Assembly: GCA_036365455.1 (NCBI GenBank)
Contig: JAWQUS010000027.1
Location: 10,434,001 to 10,498,000 of the forward strand
DNA from: Macrosoma leucophasiata
Taxonomy: Eukaryota; Arthropoda; Insecta; Lepidoptera; Hedylidae
Direction: 5' to 3'
Length of the DNA: 64,000 nt
The notes under the pieces are model-generated. The model saw nothing but the letters and a program-made list of their open reading frames with translations. It was not told the DNA's origin and searched no databases. Positions 1 through 10,716 of the stretch are shown piece by piece (the first letter of the stretch is position 1; every line of letters begins with the position of its first letter). The translations under genes and the position numbers were made by a program.

Positions 1-2098
1 TAATCGACTGTCTATATGCTATACAATAGGGACGTGTTTACATTGGTTTTGTGGCTATGTGTGTGCACAAGAAGGCTTCGCGGCGCACGCGCATGTGTGC
101 AGGCTATATTCGTACGTGTTGCCAGTTATATTAATTGAGTTAAATGGTATGTGAACGTGTGTCTCGTTGATCTATTTTATCTATCTGTGTCAAAACATTT
201 ATTTTATTTTTAAGGAGAAATAGCTATTCTCATTTTGTTTTACTAGTCATTATGTGCAACTTTGTTCGAATTATCGGATCAGCATAAGACAAAATAATGA
301 TGAGTTTCATTCCCTGTAGAATCTATTCGTAGTGCAAAGAGTACCAATATTAAGGGATGTTTGATACCCTAGATAAAAGAAAACTAAATTATCGAATAGC
401 CTATGATTATGTATGAGAAAGATAGAGAAGTCGGAGAAAAAAAACAGTTATTCAAAACTGACAGAAAATAATAAAATAATGATGACGAGTTATTTTGGTA
501 TAGATCACAAGGAGAACAAATCATGTATAATGCTATGCCTTAAGATTCCATGAGAAAGCAGGGTTAAATGAAACTTTAACTAGAACTTCCTTTCAAAGAA
601 AAATTGAGCACGAGATAACTATTAGCTACTTTATTCATAGTTTAACTTTAATATTTTTTAAGAAATGGATAAGTCTAGTTTGCTTATAAAGTTTTTTGAC
701 ATTACGGTAATAAGTAATAGTAAATCGAGAGTTTCCAAAAAAAAACCCTCGATCCTCTTGATCATAGCTAGGATGACTAAAATACATTTGACTGTACCAG
801 GACATCTACCAACTTAAACGTTTTAAATTTAAAGTAGATATATACGTCTTCCGTATGGTAGAATTATTACTTTTCAACATGGCAACACATACGCATGTAA
901 GTTCACATGCAACATAAAGCTCTGGAGCTTTAAAGCTTTAGCTGCATTTTGTTTTATTTAACTAATATAAATAGAACAGGCATCCGATCGGTTCCTCTGC
1001 GAACTCTTCTCGGAATCTGTTACCTTATTTGTATTAATACGTTTGTAATTATCATTTATAATGGGTATACTTACATACTTGTTAGACGGGTCCGGCCGGT
1101 TTCAAGCGATACTTCGACGATAGGTCGTCGTCCCAAATCGAAGCATATAGTTTTTATCATCGCCGGACTTAAGTCTCTCATTCATGTAACCGTTTGCAAT
1201 GGGTAGCTCTTTTTAATTGTTTAAATCGCGGCCTATGTTAAAGCAAGACAGCGAAGTGATGCAATCGCGATACAATGACTATTGCGACTTAACTAGTCGT
1301 TAAGAAAATTCGGTCTCCGAAGAAAAGCCTGTTAATTGAATATCTTAATACGTATGATGTGGTGATATGACAGTAGTTTTAACTGAAACATTTGTCCCTA
1401 ATTAATCGCGACCCAATGATAAATACCATTTTGAGAATTAGGTTCCTCAAATTATATAACCATTTCCTATAGAATAAGACACTCATTCGTGTTTGCTATG
1501 TGCTGGTGTAACTACCAATAGGAAATTATTAAACTGCTCTTGTTCATTTACGTTGATCACTACTTTGCTCTAACATTACGAATGATTACGGTAAATATCT
1601 CCCATCTAATGCTAATGATGTGCCGTTCCCGCGAACGTTCCCCAGGTTCCGACATAGGGAAACATTGTTTATAAAGATTGCAAAATCCTTCCATTATTAT
1701 TTTACACTTGTTACCTCAGATTTAAACAAAATGTTTGATATCAGTTGGTACTTTGTCACGTTTTGTTAGATTGCAAGTTTTGTTCGAACGGCACATCATT
1801 ACTCCCATAGCTCAATAATTAAAACGCCTAGTGACATGCAATTCTCTCCAATAGCACATGCCTACAAATAATGTTAGGCGTTGTAGAACAAGTCAGATTG
1901 GGTAGTTTTTTCAAATGAATTTCTTTGTTGTTGCACCCTTTGTTTTTGTATCCCTCTACATTTAGCCTGGTAAAGATCGCTTTCTCGCGATCACGATAAG
2001 GCCGCCTATTGTTCATTATTATGTTTAATTGTTTTTGTAAATTGTTTCGTAATGTTTATAATAACGAGTTATTTATTAATTTTACACTTAAGTACTTT
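1..2098. other. AT-rich sequence, nothing recognised
   Basis: No gene, repeat family or structured element recognised. An 85-codon open frame at 949-1206 (+) shows no familiar motif and is not called. Confidence 0.5.
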
Positions 2099-2100
2099 TA

Positions 2101-2376
2101 CTGGTGGTAGAGCTCCAATGACGGAACTCGCGAGCGTAAGCACCACTGCATTACCTAATATACTTGCCGCTAAATGGTAGTGTTCAGCACTATCGTGCTA
2201 CGGTCTGGTGGTAATGTACGGCCCTGTAATTTCCAGCACAGAGGCGTAACACCTTAGGCTCAGGAGTGATAGCGCATCTGCATTTTGCCCTTGGTCTTTT
2301 TGTGGGTATCATAGGCTGCAGTCATCATTTAACATCAATGTGAACTGCTTCACATCCATAACATTAAAAAAATAAA
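2101..2376 (+). repeat. SINE-like repeat A, copy 1
   Basis: A full-length copy of the roughly 280-bp family that recurs through the window. It starts CTGGTGGTAGAGCTCC, has GGCACCACC-like and TACTTGCCGCTAAATGGTAG segments, then the ATAGGCTGCAGTCATCA block, and ends in an A-rich tail. Its 3' part diverges from other copies. Confidence 0.8.
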
Positions 2377-2600
2377 TCTAAATTATTTGGGGATAACAGG
2401 GTGGAGGAGATAGATCTATACCATCCGTGGTAGTTCGCCTCTTCACAAGATCCGGGGGCCGACCGCCTTAACTCTAATGCTTTCATTCAGCTTTTGATTA
2501 TGGCTTCATCTTCTCAGTTTCATACCACCTTACTTTTTCCTGGAAGTGTTTTCGTCCGCAGGTATAATACTTAAGAGCAAAATGTTTTAATAGGCGGTAC

Positions 2601-2926
2601 GAAACTGACAACTGACAGCCTCGGTAGCCAAGTGGTAGCAGACCACTACTACTACGCTGAGGTCCTGGGTTCGATACCCGGGTAGGGGTTTATCAGAGAT
2701 ATTGGTGTAAAGTCCTTTATCTCTGGTTCTATTGGGATATTTCCCATTTTCGGGATATATTCCAGTACCTCGAAGTTTGGTAATGTGCCCGGAGATGTCA
2801 ACAGGCTCGCCACCTGTTACATGGGCCAAAACGTAACCGGCGAATCGTGGGTGTTTGCATGTATGCTTGAATGCATGCATTTATCCCTGCTTACCCCTCC
2901 GGGGATAACAGACGTGAAGTGTCGTT
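2601..2926 (+). mobile_element. tRNA-derived SINE (family B)
   Basis: A tRNA-like head at about 2615-2690 contains an A-box-like TAGCCAAGTGG and a B-box GGTTCGATACC. A body follows that recurs inverted at 30968-31207 and 45995-46262. It is not a functional tRNA because no cloverleaf acceptor stem closes. A possible short target duplication (AAACTGA) flanks it. Confidence 0.7.
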
Positions 2927-2954
2927 ACAAAACTGATAAGAAAACATCCTAAAC

Positions 2955-3085
2955 GAAAGCTTTAGAGTTAGGCGGATGGTCCGCTGGGTGTCTAAACTAC
3001 TCAGCAAGCGCACGAAAGTATGCATCTATGAAACTGTGATTAAGCCAATTTTAATGTACGGCTTTCATTCTGCATCTCAAGTTAT
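2955..3085 (+). pseudogene. jockey-like non-LTR retrotransposon fragment
   Basis: The translation VSKLLSKRTKVCIYETVIKP followed by ILMYG matches the conserved segment after the reverse-transcriptase domain of jockey-type LINEs. Only about 40 codons remain. The fragment is interrupted by a local inverted repeat at 3078-3118. Confidence 0.55.
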
Positions 3086-3144
3086 GGGGAATAACCCCAG
3101 ATTATTCCCCATAACTTGGGTTATCTGGGGAATAACCCCAGATT
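3078..3144. repeat. nested inverted and direct repeats
   Basis: A perfect 17-bp inverted repeat (3078-3094 / 3102-3118, 7-nt spacer) is followed by an 8-bp inverted repeat (3123-3130 / 3136-3143). The 18-mer GGGGAATAACCCCAGATT occurs at 3087 and again at 3127. Confidence 0.85.
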
Positions 3145-3951
3145 GCATTCTTATGCGGACCTATTGCACGATTATTCTAGCGATGCAAATCCAACTACAC
3201 AATAACATTTGTGTCTGTCTTCCATTACAAGTAATAAGTACAATTGTTAAGGACAACGCGATTGAAAATCGATTTTAATTATAAACTTGATACGTGTGTA
3301 GTAATAAGGTGTTTTATTATATAATTCCATTTGAAATTGAAGTCTCCTTATTGATGCAGCTATTCGCCGACAGATGGCGTTAAAATTAGCGGATAACAAT
3401 AGAATGCTGCTTATTAACAACCGTACTGTATATGTATTTATGTATAATAATATTTAAAGTTTTAGTCCTCAAATCTCCCCAAGCCGTTTTAGAAATTCCA
3501 TTCAATGTGAATTCTGCGCGTCTCTTCATTGATCCGACTACCCGCCGACAGATGGGGTTAAGAGTTCTAAAGCAGCATTTTAAATTGCATTACATACATT
3601 ACATACTATAATTATGTTTTTTGAAGTGATTAAAATAACTTATATTATTTTTATGGTAAGTGAATACTGTAGCTAAAGATATAAAACTAGAGGTCTTTAT
3701 GTATGCGTTGATAGGTAAAATAGGTTACACAGGTACCTTCGCCTTGAAACTACTTCACTGGAGTCCTACCATTCATGAGAAATACTATATTTACAATTAC
3801 TGGTACGCATCATTGTCAATTTCTTGCTGAGTACTACTGACTCAAGTTAAAACTTAACACCATCATTAGATCCATTTTCAATCCGCTAGCAACTAGTAAC
3901 CATGGTTAAATGATAAATTGAATTCAGTCACAGGTCCTGCCATACCTACCA
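3145..3951. other. AT-rich sequence between repeats, little recognised
   Basis: No gene is recognised. Two short related blocks occur, near 3340-3390 and 3505-3560, each with CCGACAGATGG(C/G)GTTA. This suggests an old duplicated repeat. Confidence 0.45.
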
Positions 3952-3973
3952 ATATCCTATCTCATCATCATCA

Positions 3974-6640
3974 TCATATCAGCCATAGGACGTCCACTGC
4001 TGAACATAGGCCTCCCCTAATGACCTCCATGCCGACCAATCGGAAGCGACGTGCATCCAGCGGGTACCTGCAGCCTTGACTAGATCGTCGGTCCATCTTG
4101 CAGGTACGTATCGGCAAACTCAGCGTAGGACGTCCACGCTGAGTTTGCCGATACGTGGTCTCCACTCGAGAACCTTTCTGCCCCAGCGGCTATCGGTTCT
4201 CCGAGCTATGTGCCCTGCCCATTGCCACTTCAGCTTGGAAATCTGTTTGGCTATGTCAGCGACTTTCGTTCGCCTACGGATCTCCTCATTTCTGATTCGA
4301 TCTAGTAGGGAAACGCCGAGCATAGCCCTTTCCATTGACCGCTGAGTGACTTGGAGCTTTCGTACGAGACCCATAGTGAGATACCACGTCTCGGCACCGT
4401 AGGTCATCACCGGCAAAACGCACTGATTAAAGACTTTCGTCTTCAAGGACTGCGGGATGTTTGACGAGAAAACGCTCCTTAACTTCCCGAACGCTGCCCA
4501 GCCGAGTTGGATTCAGCGAATGACCTCTTTCTCGAAGTTCGACCTGCCTAGTTGTATGGTTTGTCCTAAATAGACATATTCGTCGACAACTTCGAGGATC
4601 GAGTGCCCAACGGACACTGGAGTGGGCGATACAAGGTTATTGAACATGACCTTGGTCTTATCCATGTTCATTTTAAGGCCCACTCTTTGGGACTCTCGAT
4701 TGAGGTCTTCGAGCATTGTGCTGAGATCTTCCAGCGACTCTGCCATGACTATAATATCGTCGGCAAACCGAAGGTGAGTGATGTATTCGCCGTTGATATT
4801 GATGCCTAGTCCTTGCCATTCCAGGAGCATGAAGGCGTCTTCGATTGCATTGGTGAAAAGCAGAGATGAAATGACATCTCCCTGTCTTACTCCCCTCTGC
4901 AAAGGAATCGCCCTCGTGCATTGGTCCTGTACTCGGACTGACATGGTGGCGTTTTTATACAAACACTTCAACACTTCGATATACCGATAGTCAATGTGGC
5001 AACGCTGTAAAGACTGCAGCACAGCCCATGTTTCAACCGTCATCAAACCTGCGAGCGAGACGGTTCGTGATCACCCTCGAAAACAGCTTGTAGACATGGC
5101 TCAGAAGCGAGATGGGTCTATAATTCCTCAATTGGGCTTTATCACCTTTTTTGAAGAAAAGCACCACCACGCCTCTGTTCCATGCTTCTGGCGTAGTACC
5201 TTCGAATAGGACGGAATTAAAGAGCTTCTGAAGGACTTTCAGTAACGATGATCCACCCGCTTGCAGAAGCTCTGTCGTGATTCCGTCCTCTCCAGGAGCC
5301 TTGTTGTTCTTAAGCTGTTTGAGGGCCATCCTAATCTCGTACAGGCTGATGTCCGGGATATCTTCGGTATAGGGTCGGGTTAATTTGGCTCTCGGGTCTC
5401 TGACCACATCAGAGGCAGGTTGTGCGACCGAGGTATATAACTGCCCATAGAACCTCTCGATCTCCCGCAACACCTCAGGCTTAGTCGACGCTAAACTGCC
5501 ATCCTCTGTCTTCAGCTGCATCAGCCGGCTCTGTCCAATAGACAGATCCCTTGCAAACACCTTGGAGCCTTTATTTCGCTCTATCGTTTCCTCAACACAT
5601 TTTGTGTTGAAGGATCTGATGTCGTGCCGCAAGGACTGTTGGATCTGTCAATTAAGTTGCCGGTATTTTTTAGCTTCATCAGAGGTCAGCAGTGTCATTG
5701 AGCGTCGTTCTGCCATAAGGTTGAGGGTTTGATCGATGAGTTTTTGAGGTCTATTTCGTCGGTGAGTTTCGAAGTATTTAGACCCCACCGAATGGACAGT
5801 TTCTACCAACCTGTCATTCAAATCGTCCACTGAGATGCAATCCTCCAGGCAAGCAAAGCAAATTTTCAATTCGAGCTGAAAGCTTTCGGGGTTTTGCATG
5901 TGAGCAACAGTAGGTCGGAGCGTAGACTTCATTAGACGAGATCTTTCGATCTTGATGTTTAAATTCAATGTGCCCCTAACCATTCGGTGATCACTTCCGG
6001 TTTTCACCCTGTGAATCACGGAGACATCATTGAATATGTGTTTCTTGGTGGTCATAATGAAGTCATCTCATTTTTTGTGGAACCGTCGGGGCTCATCCAG
6101 GTCCATTTCCTATGGGCGGCTTCTTGAAAAAGGAGTTCATCATGAAGAGTTCCTCCTTCTCCAGAAAGTTGGCCAGCCTCTGGCCCCTAGGGTTCCGATG
6201 CCCACATCCAAATTGCCCCACTCTCAGCTCATTATCGCATTTCTTGCCCAGCTTTGCGTTGAAGTCTCCCATAACAACAGTGAAATACGTTTTGGAAGTA
6301 TGTATGTCCTCATACATAGCTTCTCCCTCGTCGTCCGGATGTGCCGAGGTCGGTGCGTAGACCTGGATGACCTTCATGGAATATCTCTTGGATATTCTGA
6401 GTATCAGGTACGCGACCCTACTCGACACACTCGTGATGCATTCAATGTTGTTAACGAGAGACTTGTGGACGATGAACCCGACACCACCTTGGGACTGCTT
6501 GTCGCCCTCCCGGTAGAAGAACAAGTTGCCAGACTTTAGGGTTATCGTGTCCTCTCTCTACGGACTTCAGATAGCCCCAAGATGTCCCAGTGCAACTTGT
6601 TCAATTCTTCTTCCAGCTCAGCAATTTTCTCGTCGTGATA
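3974..6640 (-). pseudogene. broken endonuclease/reverse-transcriptase ORF of the RTE element
   Basis: In coding order: an endonuclease start with LHWDILGLSEVR (about 6600), a frame break near 6540, endonuclease motifs QGGVGFIVH, VIQVYAPTS and MGDFNAKLG (6524-6093) and GSDHRMVRGTL (about 6000-5970), then reverse transcriptase with NNKAPGEDGI (about 5315-5285), FFKKGDKAQLRNYRPISLLS (about 5155-5095), LQRGVRQGDVIS (about 4900) and LRFADDIIVMAE (about 4770-4740). The frame shifts near 5040, where the RT motif A segment is missing. A C-terminal part with MTYGAETW and WQWAGHIARR follows to about 4120. It cannot be active. Confidence 0.88.
4106..4156. repeat. 51-nt near-perfect palindrome inside the RTE element
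   Basis: Two 21-nt arms (4106-4126 and 4136-4156) are perfect reverse complements around AGGACGTCC, itself nearly palindromic. It interrupts the normally conserved C-terminal coding segment. Confidence 0.92.
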
Positions 6641-6829
6641 ACCTACGTCGGTAAGGTCGCCAGAGCCTCGTTTGTTGTGCAGCAGGGTGCACCACGTGCA
6701 GGTGAGGTTGGCTTGAGTCTCGATGGTGTTGGTTGAGACCCCTTACACCCCTTATATCCTATCTATTATTTGGTATTTGATACCAAGTTGTTCATGAACA
6801 AATACAAACCATCACACAGGAAAAAGCCG

Positions 6830-6870
6830 GTGAACTGCATGCTTATTTGCCACTATGATTACATAAAAAA
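6830..6870 (+). repeat. SINE-like repeat A, 3' end fragment
   Basis: Contains GTGAACTGCATGCTTATTTG and an A-rich tail, matching the 3' terminus of repeat A. It abuts the Helitron-like element that follows. Confidence 0.6.
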
Positions 6871-6875
6871 TATAA

Positions 6876-7055
6876 TCCCTACTAAATTATAAATGCGAAA
6901 GTCTATCTATCTGTCTATTACCTTTTCACGTCCAAATGACTGAACCGATTTGAATGAAATTTGGAACAGAGATAGAACTGACTGAGAAAAAACATAGGCT
7001 ACTTAGTAATATATAAAACGACATCCACGCGGGCGAAGCCGCGGGCAACAGTTAG
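6876..7055 (+). mobile_element. short non-autonomous Helitron-like element
   Basis: Starts TCCCTACTAA after an A, has the CCTTTTCACGTCCAAATGAC and GAACAGAGATAG blocks, and ends with the GC-rich CGCGGGCGAAGCCGCGGGC segment and CAGTTAG. It is related to the copy at 29119-29309. Confidence 0.72.
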
Positions 7056-7163
7056 AAAACAATATGTTGTACATGTGTGCTATATTTAATTTTGTACTTT
7101 GTAACCTATTTATAGATTGGGTTACCATTTTTTGTACATATTAGGTTGTATTTTTTGTACACA

Positions 7164-7330
7164 TTAGGTTGGGGAAAAAGTTTCTTCGCATTTTTTAAGA
7201 TAATTCAAAACATTTTTTAATATAGTTTATTTAAATTTAACTAACGTATGTATGTACCATTTTGTTCGATAACCTTTTGCCATCTTGTATCTTGTAGCCA
7301 TGATCCCATTGCTATAAAAATTTTGGGACT
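7164..7330 (-). mobile_element. mariner 3'-terminal fragment (5'-truncated)
   Basis: On the minus strand the sequence ends a transposase with WQKVIEQNGTYIR-stop, then runs into the terminal repeat whose outer end reads TTGGGGAAAAAGTTTCTTCG at 7169 on the plus strand. Only the last dozen or so codons and the terminus remain. Confidence 0.75.
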
Positions 7331-7481
7331 CTTATTTTCTAAATTATGTAAAATTCAGGACAAGGACAATACAGGAGAGAAGTAATCGGAGATCCAGGTT
7401 CAGTGTCCATTGCAATCATACGTATTATCTAGGTCTTTGGCTTCGATATATTTTGTATTTTGTGTAGTTATTTACTGATTA

Positions 7482-7593
7482 CAGTAGAGCTTTTTGTAGA
7501 GGCTGAAGTATTCATTTACCATCCATGAGAACTGCATCAGTAGAGCTTTTTGTACAGGCTGAAGTATTCATTTACCATCCATGAGAACTGCAT
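7482..7593 (+). repeat. 56-bp tandem duplication
   Basis: Two head-to-tail units (7482-7537 and 7538-7593) differ at one position. The unit's ATGAGAACTGCAT end followed by GTTTATTTGC resembles the 3' part of repeat A. Confidence 0.85.
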
Positions 7594-7744
7594 GTTTATT
7601 TGCGCCCATTATTACTTTAACTTTTGTAAGTATTGATGCCGTACCTACTCGTATAATTAATTATCGTGTATAATTAAGTCATCTTACGTGAATCTTATGC
7701 GTGACTCGAAGTAATGAAATAATCGAAGTGAATAAAAAACAATA

Positions 7745-10554
7745 ATAATTTTTAGATTCATTTTATTTTCAATAACATAAAAATGTTATGTTTTTTTTCC
7801 ATTTTATACAACTCGAAATGAATTTTCAGTGGGGTACCAACCAGATTTCTAAAATTTTCACGTAAAGTTCAAGATTTATACTACAGTACAGTTTGGCTTT
7901 GCATGAACTTTGAGTCATGGACTGCAATTCATTAAAATTCTTTTTCACTTATTTCCAAATGCTGTATCTTACATTTGTACGAGCAAATAAACTACAATAC
8001 TCACAGCAGTTCATTATAGTCATTCAACAAAATATATTGTAATAATTTACTCATTTGAATGGATCGTACGATTTCGATTTTTGCATTCTGTTTCATGTGA
8101 TATGCTATACATTTTTATGATATTTTCGATTTTATACAAACAAATTCATTATTTACCTAAAATAGGTAAAAGTGTAAAAAATTACTATTTGGTCTCGCAG
8201 AAATCATTACGTCGATCCATCCAACAGCAATATTCACTACAATAAATAGAACTAGCTAACTGGAATTGAAGGTCCCTTAAAAGTATGTAATTTTATGTTA
8301 AAAGCAGTGATCAACTAGACAAACTTCCATAGTTGATATTCACAATGTCACTACAGCTGCACTTATCGGAACATTCAGGCTATCGAACAATTGACCACCG
8401 CTTTTTAATATACTAATTTTATTGTTTTTGTAATAGTCGACTAACTCTAAAGAGGCGTCCATATTCATAGCATGAAGTAAAGATGCGCAAATTACCATTT
8501 TTTACACAAGTTAGTGAGAAAATCGACAGTTTTACATACAACTCTAAGTTAGAGATATTTTAAACTGTTATTCAAAAATTTTATCAGTAAGTTAACTTCT
8601 GTTTTTACAACATCTAAATGAATGATGAAGTCGTGGTTAGAATTTTATGGGCACTTAATTCCATTTAGATTTTTGGCGAAAGTTGACAACTAATCCGCTG
8701 TTTGCGAGGTTTTATTAACACTATGAAACCATATTAGCGGTAGGTAACAAACCATCGAGATGGAGGGCCGAAACGTCTAAACTGAACCGAACATTTGAAA
8801 ATATGTGAAACAAGATGTTGTCAATACAATGCTCATCGCAATTTCCTATAATCCATCTCTTTAAATTAGATAATAATATACGTAAATATATATTTTAAAC
8901 GTGTACATTATACAATATAATAAATATATTAAGTTCATTATTGCTCGTTTCAGATCACGGGATAAAATAAAGTCGATTGAACTAAAAATTAAGATGAGCG
9001 TATATTGAAGACATTTAAAATTTGAATGTAATTTATGTATATTGGCTTACTGTTTGCACTCGTTAATGTAAGAGGCGATTCAGAACGCAGCTCGATTGTA
9101 TTGAAAATACGAACTACGATTCGTTCCATGGGTGTTATTGACAAGAGATCTTACGGATAACATGTTAAATAGTTAACTGAGTTACTTGTCGTTAATCACA
9201 TTTGTATTGTAAACCAAACTTTGAACGACTATGATAATGTTTCGTGAATGTATCTATTGAAGAAAACTTTATGGAATGTCTGCGCTCTGAACGCACAAAA
9301 TATTGTATAATATGGTATTTGTATGTACATGTAAAACCATGTGTAGATTTCATTTAATTTAGTAATACTACACTAAAACTGGCCATCATATAAGTATCTG
9401 CCATGTTCGCCTAAATATAACTAGATAATATAATATTCTTAACTAAATTCATATTTACAAATAATACAGTTCATTACTCTTTATATAGAAATTAAAATAT
9501 ATTTCTATCATTCTTCGATTCACATAACGCAAAATAATTTAACAGAATTCATTTTTGCACTCACATTTACAATATAGTTTAGTAACTTATTTGTTACCAC
9601 TTATTTTGTTGATTTGAAACAACTCATTTAGAATATATCACCCAATAAGCGAGTAGTGCTATACTCACGAATCCTATAGTATCTTATCGTTTAAAAATGC
9701 AGAATATGTGAAAACGTCAAGGAATATTTTACATAAAGCGACAATTGAACATTATAGTTCGCTCGCATCGAATAGGAACTATAAGATTCATAATGCCTCA
9801 AGACGGGCCCCGCGCCGCTACCCTATATGTACACGCAACGCGGCGTCCGCCACACCCGACAACTAGCACGAATAAAATAAACTCTTTATATACATCCGGT
9901 CGACTATTCACAAAAATATGGACACAAATCGGATAAAAGAAAACTATAATCGATTATATCATATCGAATAAGAAGTTGAATTAATAATTATAATTTAAAT
10001 TTGTGTTACAGTTTACGCTAGAGTTTAGAATATAAAGGAGCTCAGGAGTGCGAGGAACTATACATGCACAACACCGCAGTGTCTATGGCCGGCGCGACGC
10101 AAGCCTCGCCTCAATACATTACCTAAATATACCTATTAAATGTTCTCCAGCGCCACCGTCCGACCGGCGGGCTCCGTCGGTGACCACCTTGAACGTCGCA
10201 TACCTATAGCGTGGCCCTTTCCAGGTTACAAGAGATTCTGCTGGCTTCAGCCAGTTCCGGGAACTGCGACATTCAACGTTGTCACCGGTGGAGAAGGAAC
10301 TAAAATCTAGTATCACAATATCGGGCTTCGCTGGCTCGTAGAGCTAACCAGGGCCAGGCAGGGCCTCGATGAGACGGACATTGACGTCGGGTCTAAGGTT
10401 AAGGTTAAGTCGCTACGACGTGAGATCAGTATAGGTGGTTGAGATGTTTGTTATACGGTCACGACAGTATAACTTGCGAGTTTATAAGATCATTAATATT
10501 TTAAAAGGTTAAGTCAATTTGTTCGTCATCGGGGCCCAGCATTAAACGCGAGGT
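7745..10554 (-). other. tna: probable long 3' UTR of tna
   Basis: About 2.8 kb downstream of the stop with no recognised mobile element, AT-rich with a GC-richer part near 9780-10450. Minus-strand AATAAA signals occur at 8716-8711, 8423-8418 and 7767-7762. The last lies just before repeats resume. The extent is inferred from repeat-free sequence and signals, and shorter 3' ends are equally possible. Confidence 0.4.
7762..7767 (-). terminator. distal poly(A) signal candidate
   Basis: AATAAA on the minus strand followed by U-rich sequence below 7745. It is the most distal of three AATAAA hexamers after the tna stop codon. Confidence 0.3.
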
Positions 10555-10716
10555 TCATTCGAACAGAGCGAGGAGGTCGTCCGAGGAGGGGGCGCGAGGG
10601 GGGTGGGAGCCCGCCGACGAGGAGGACGAGGGAGGAGTGGCCAGCAGCTCTCCTAGCGCGGGCGCATCCAAGTACGATAGCAGCTCCATAGGATCCACGC
10701 TTGTTTCAGGCAGTAA
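10555..10716 (-). CDS. tna: tna last coding exon and stop (162 nt)
   Basis: It encodes [20 protein letters not shown], a Ser/Pro-rich spacer and the C-terminal DDLLALFE, followed by TGA at 10557-10555. The LLPE..ELLSYLD..DDLL-x-LFE arrangement is the hallmark ZMIZ C-terminus and fixes the gene's end. The 3' UTR follows toward lower coordinates. Confidence 0.96.
   Translation of the reverse strand, partial: LLPETSVDPMELLSYLDAPALGELLATPPSSSSSAGSHPPRAPSSDDLLALFE

Larger units (their letters stand above)
3963..6753 (-). mobile_element. RTE-clade non-LTR retrotransposon insertion
   Basis: A minus-strand LINE of 2791 bp bounded by an 11-bp target-site duplication ATATCCTATCT (3952-3962 and 6754-6764). 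The 3' end (low coordinate) has the (TGA)n-type tail typical of RTE elements. It encodes an APE-type endonuclease and a reverse transcriptase in broken frames. It is probably 5'-truncated, since the usual length of these elements is a little over 3 kb (family knowledge). Confidence 0.9.

Noticed and set aside
2615..2690. tRNA gene
   Set aside because: A and B boxes are present but no proper cloverleaf with a closed acceptor stem; the sequence continues into a body repeated elsewhere, so it is a tRNA-derived SINE.
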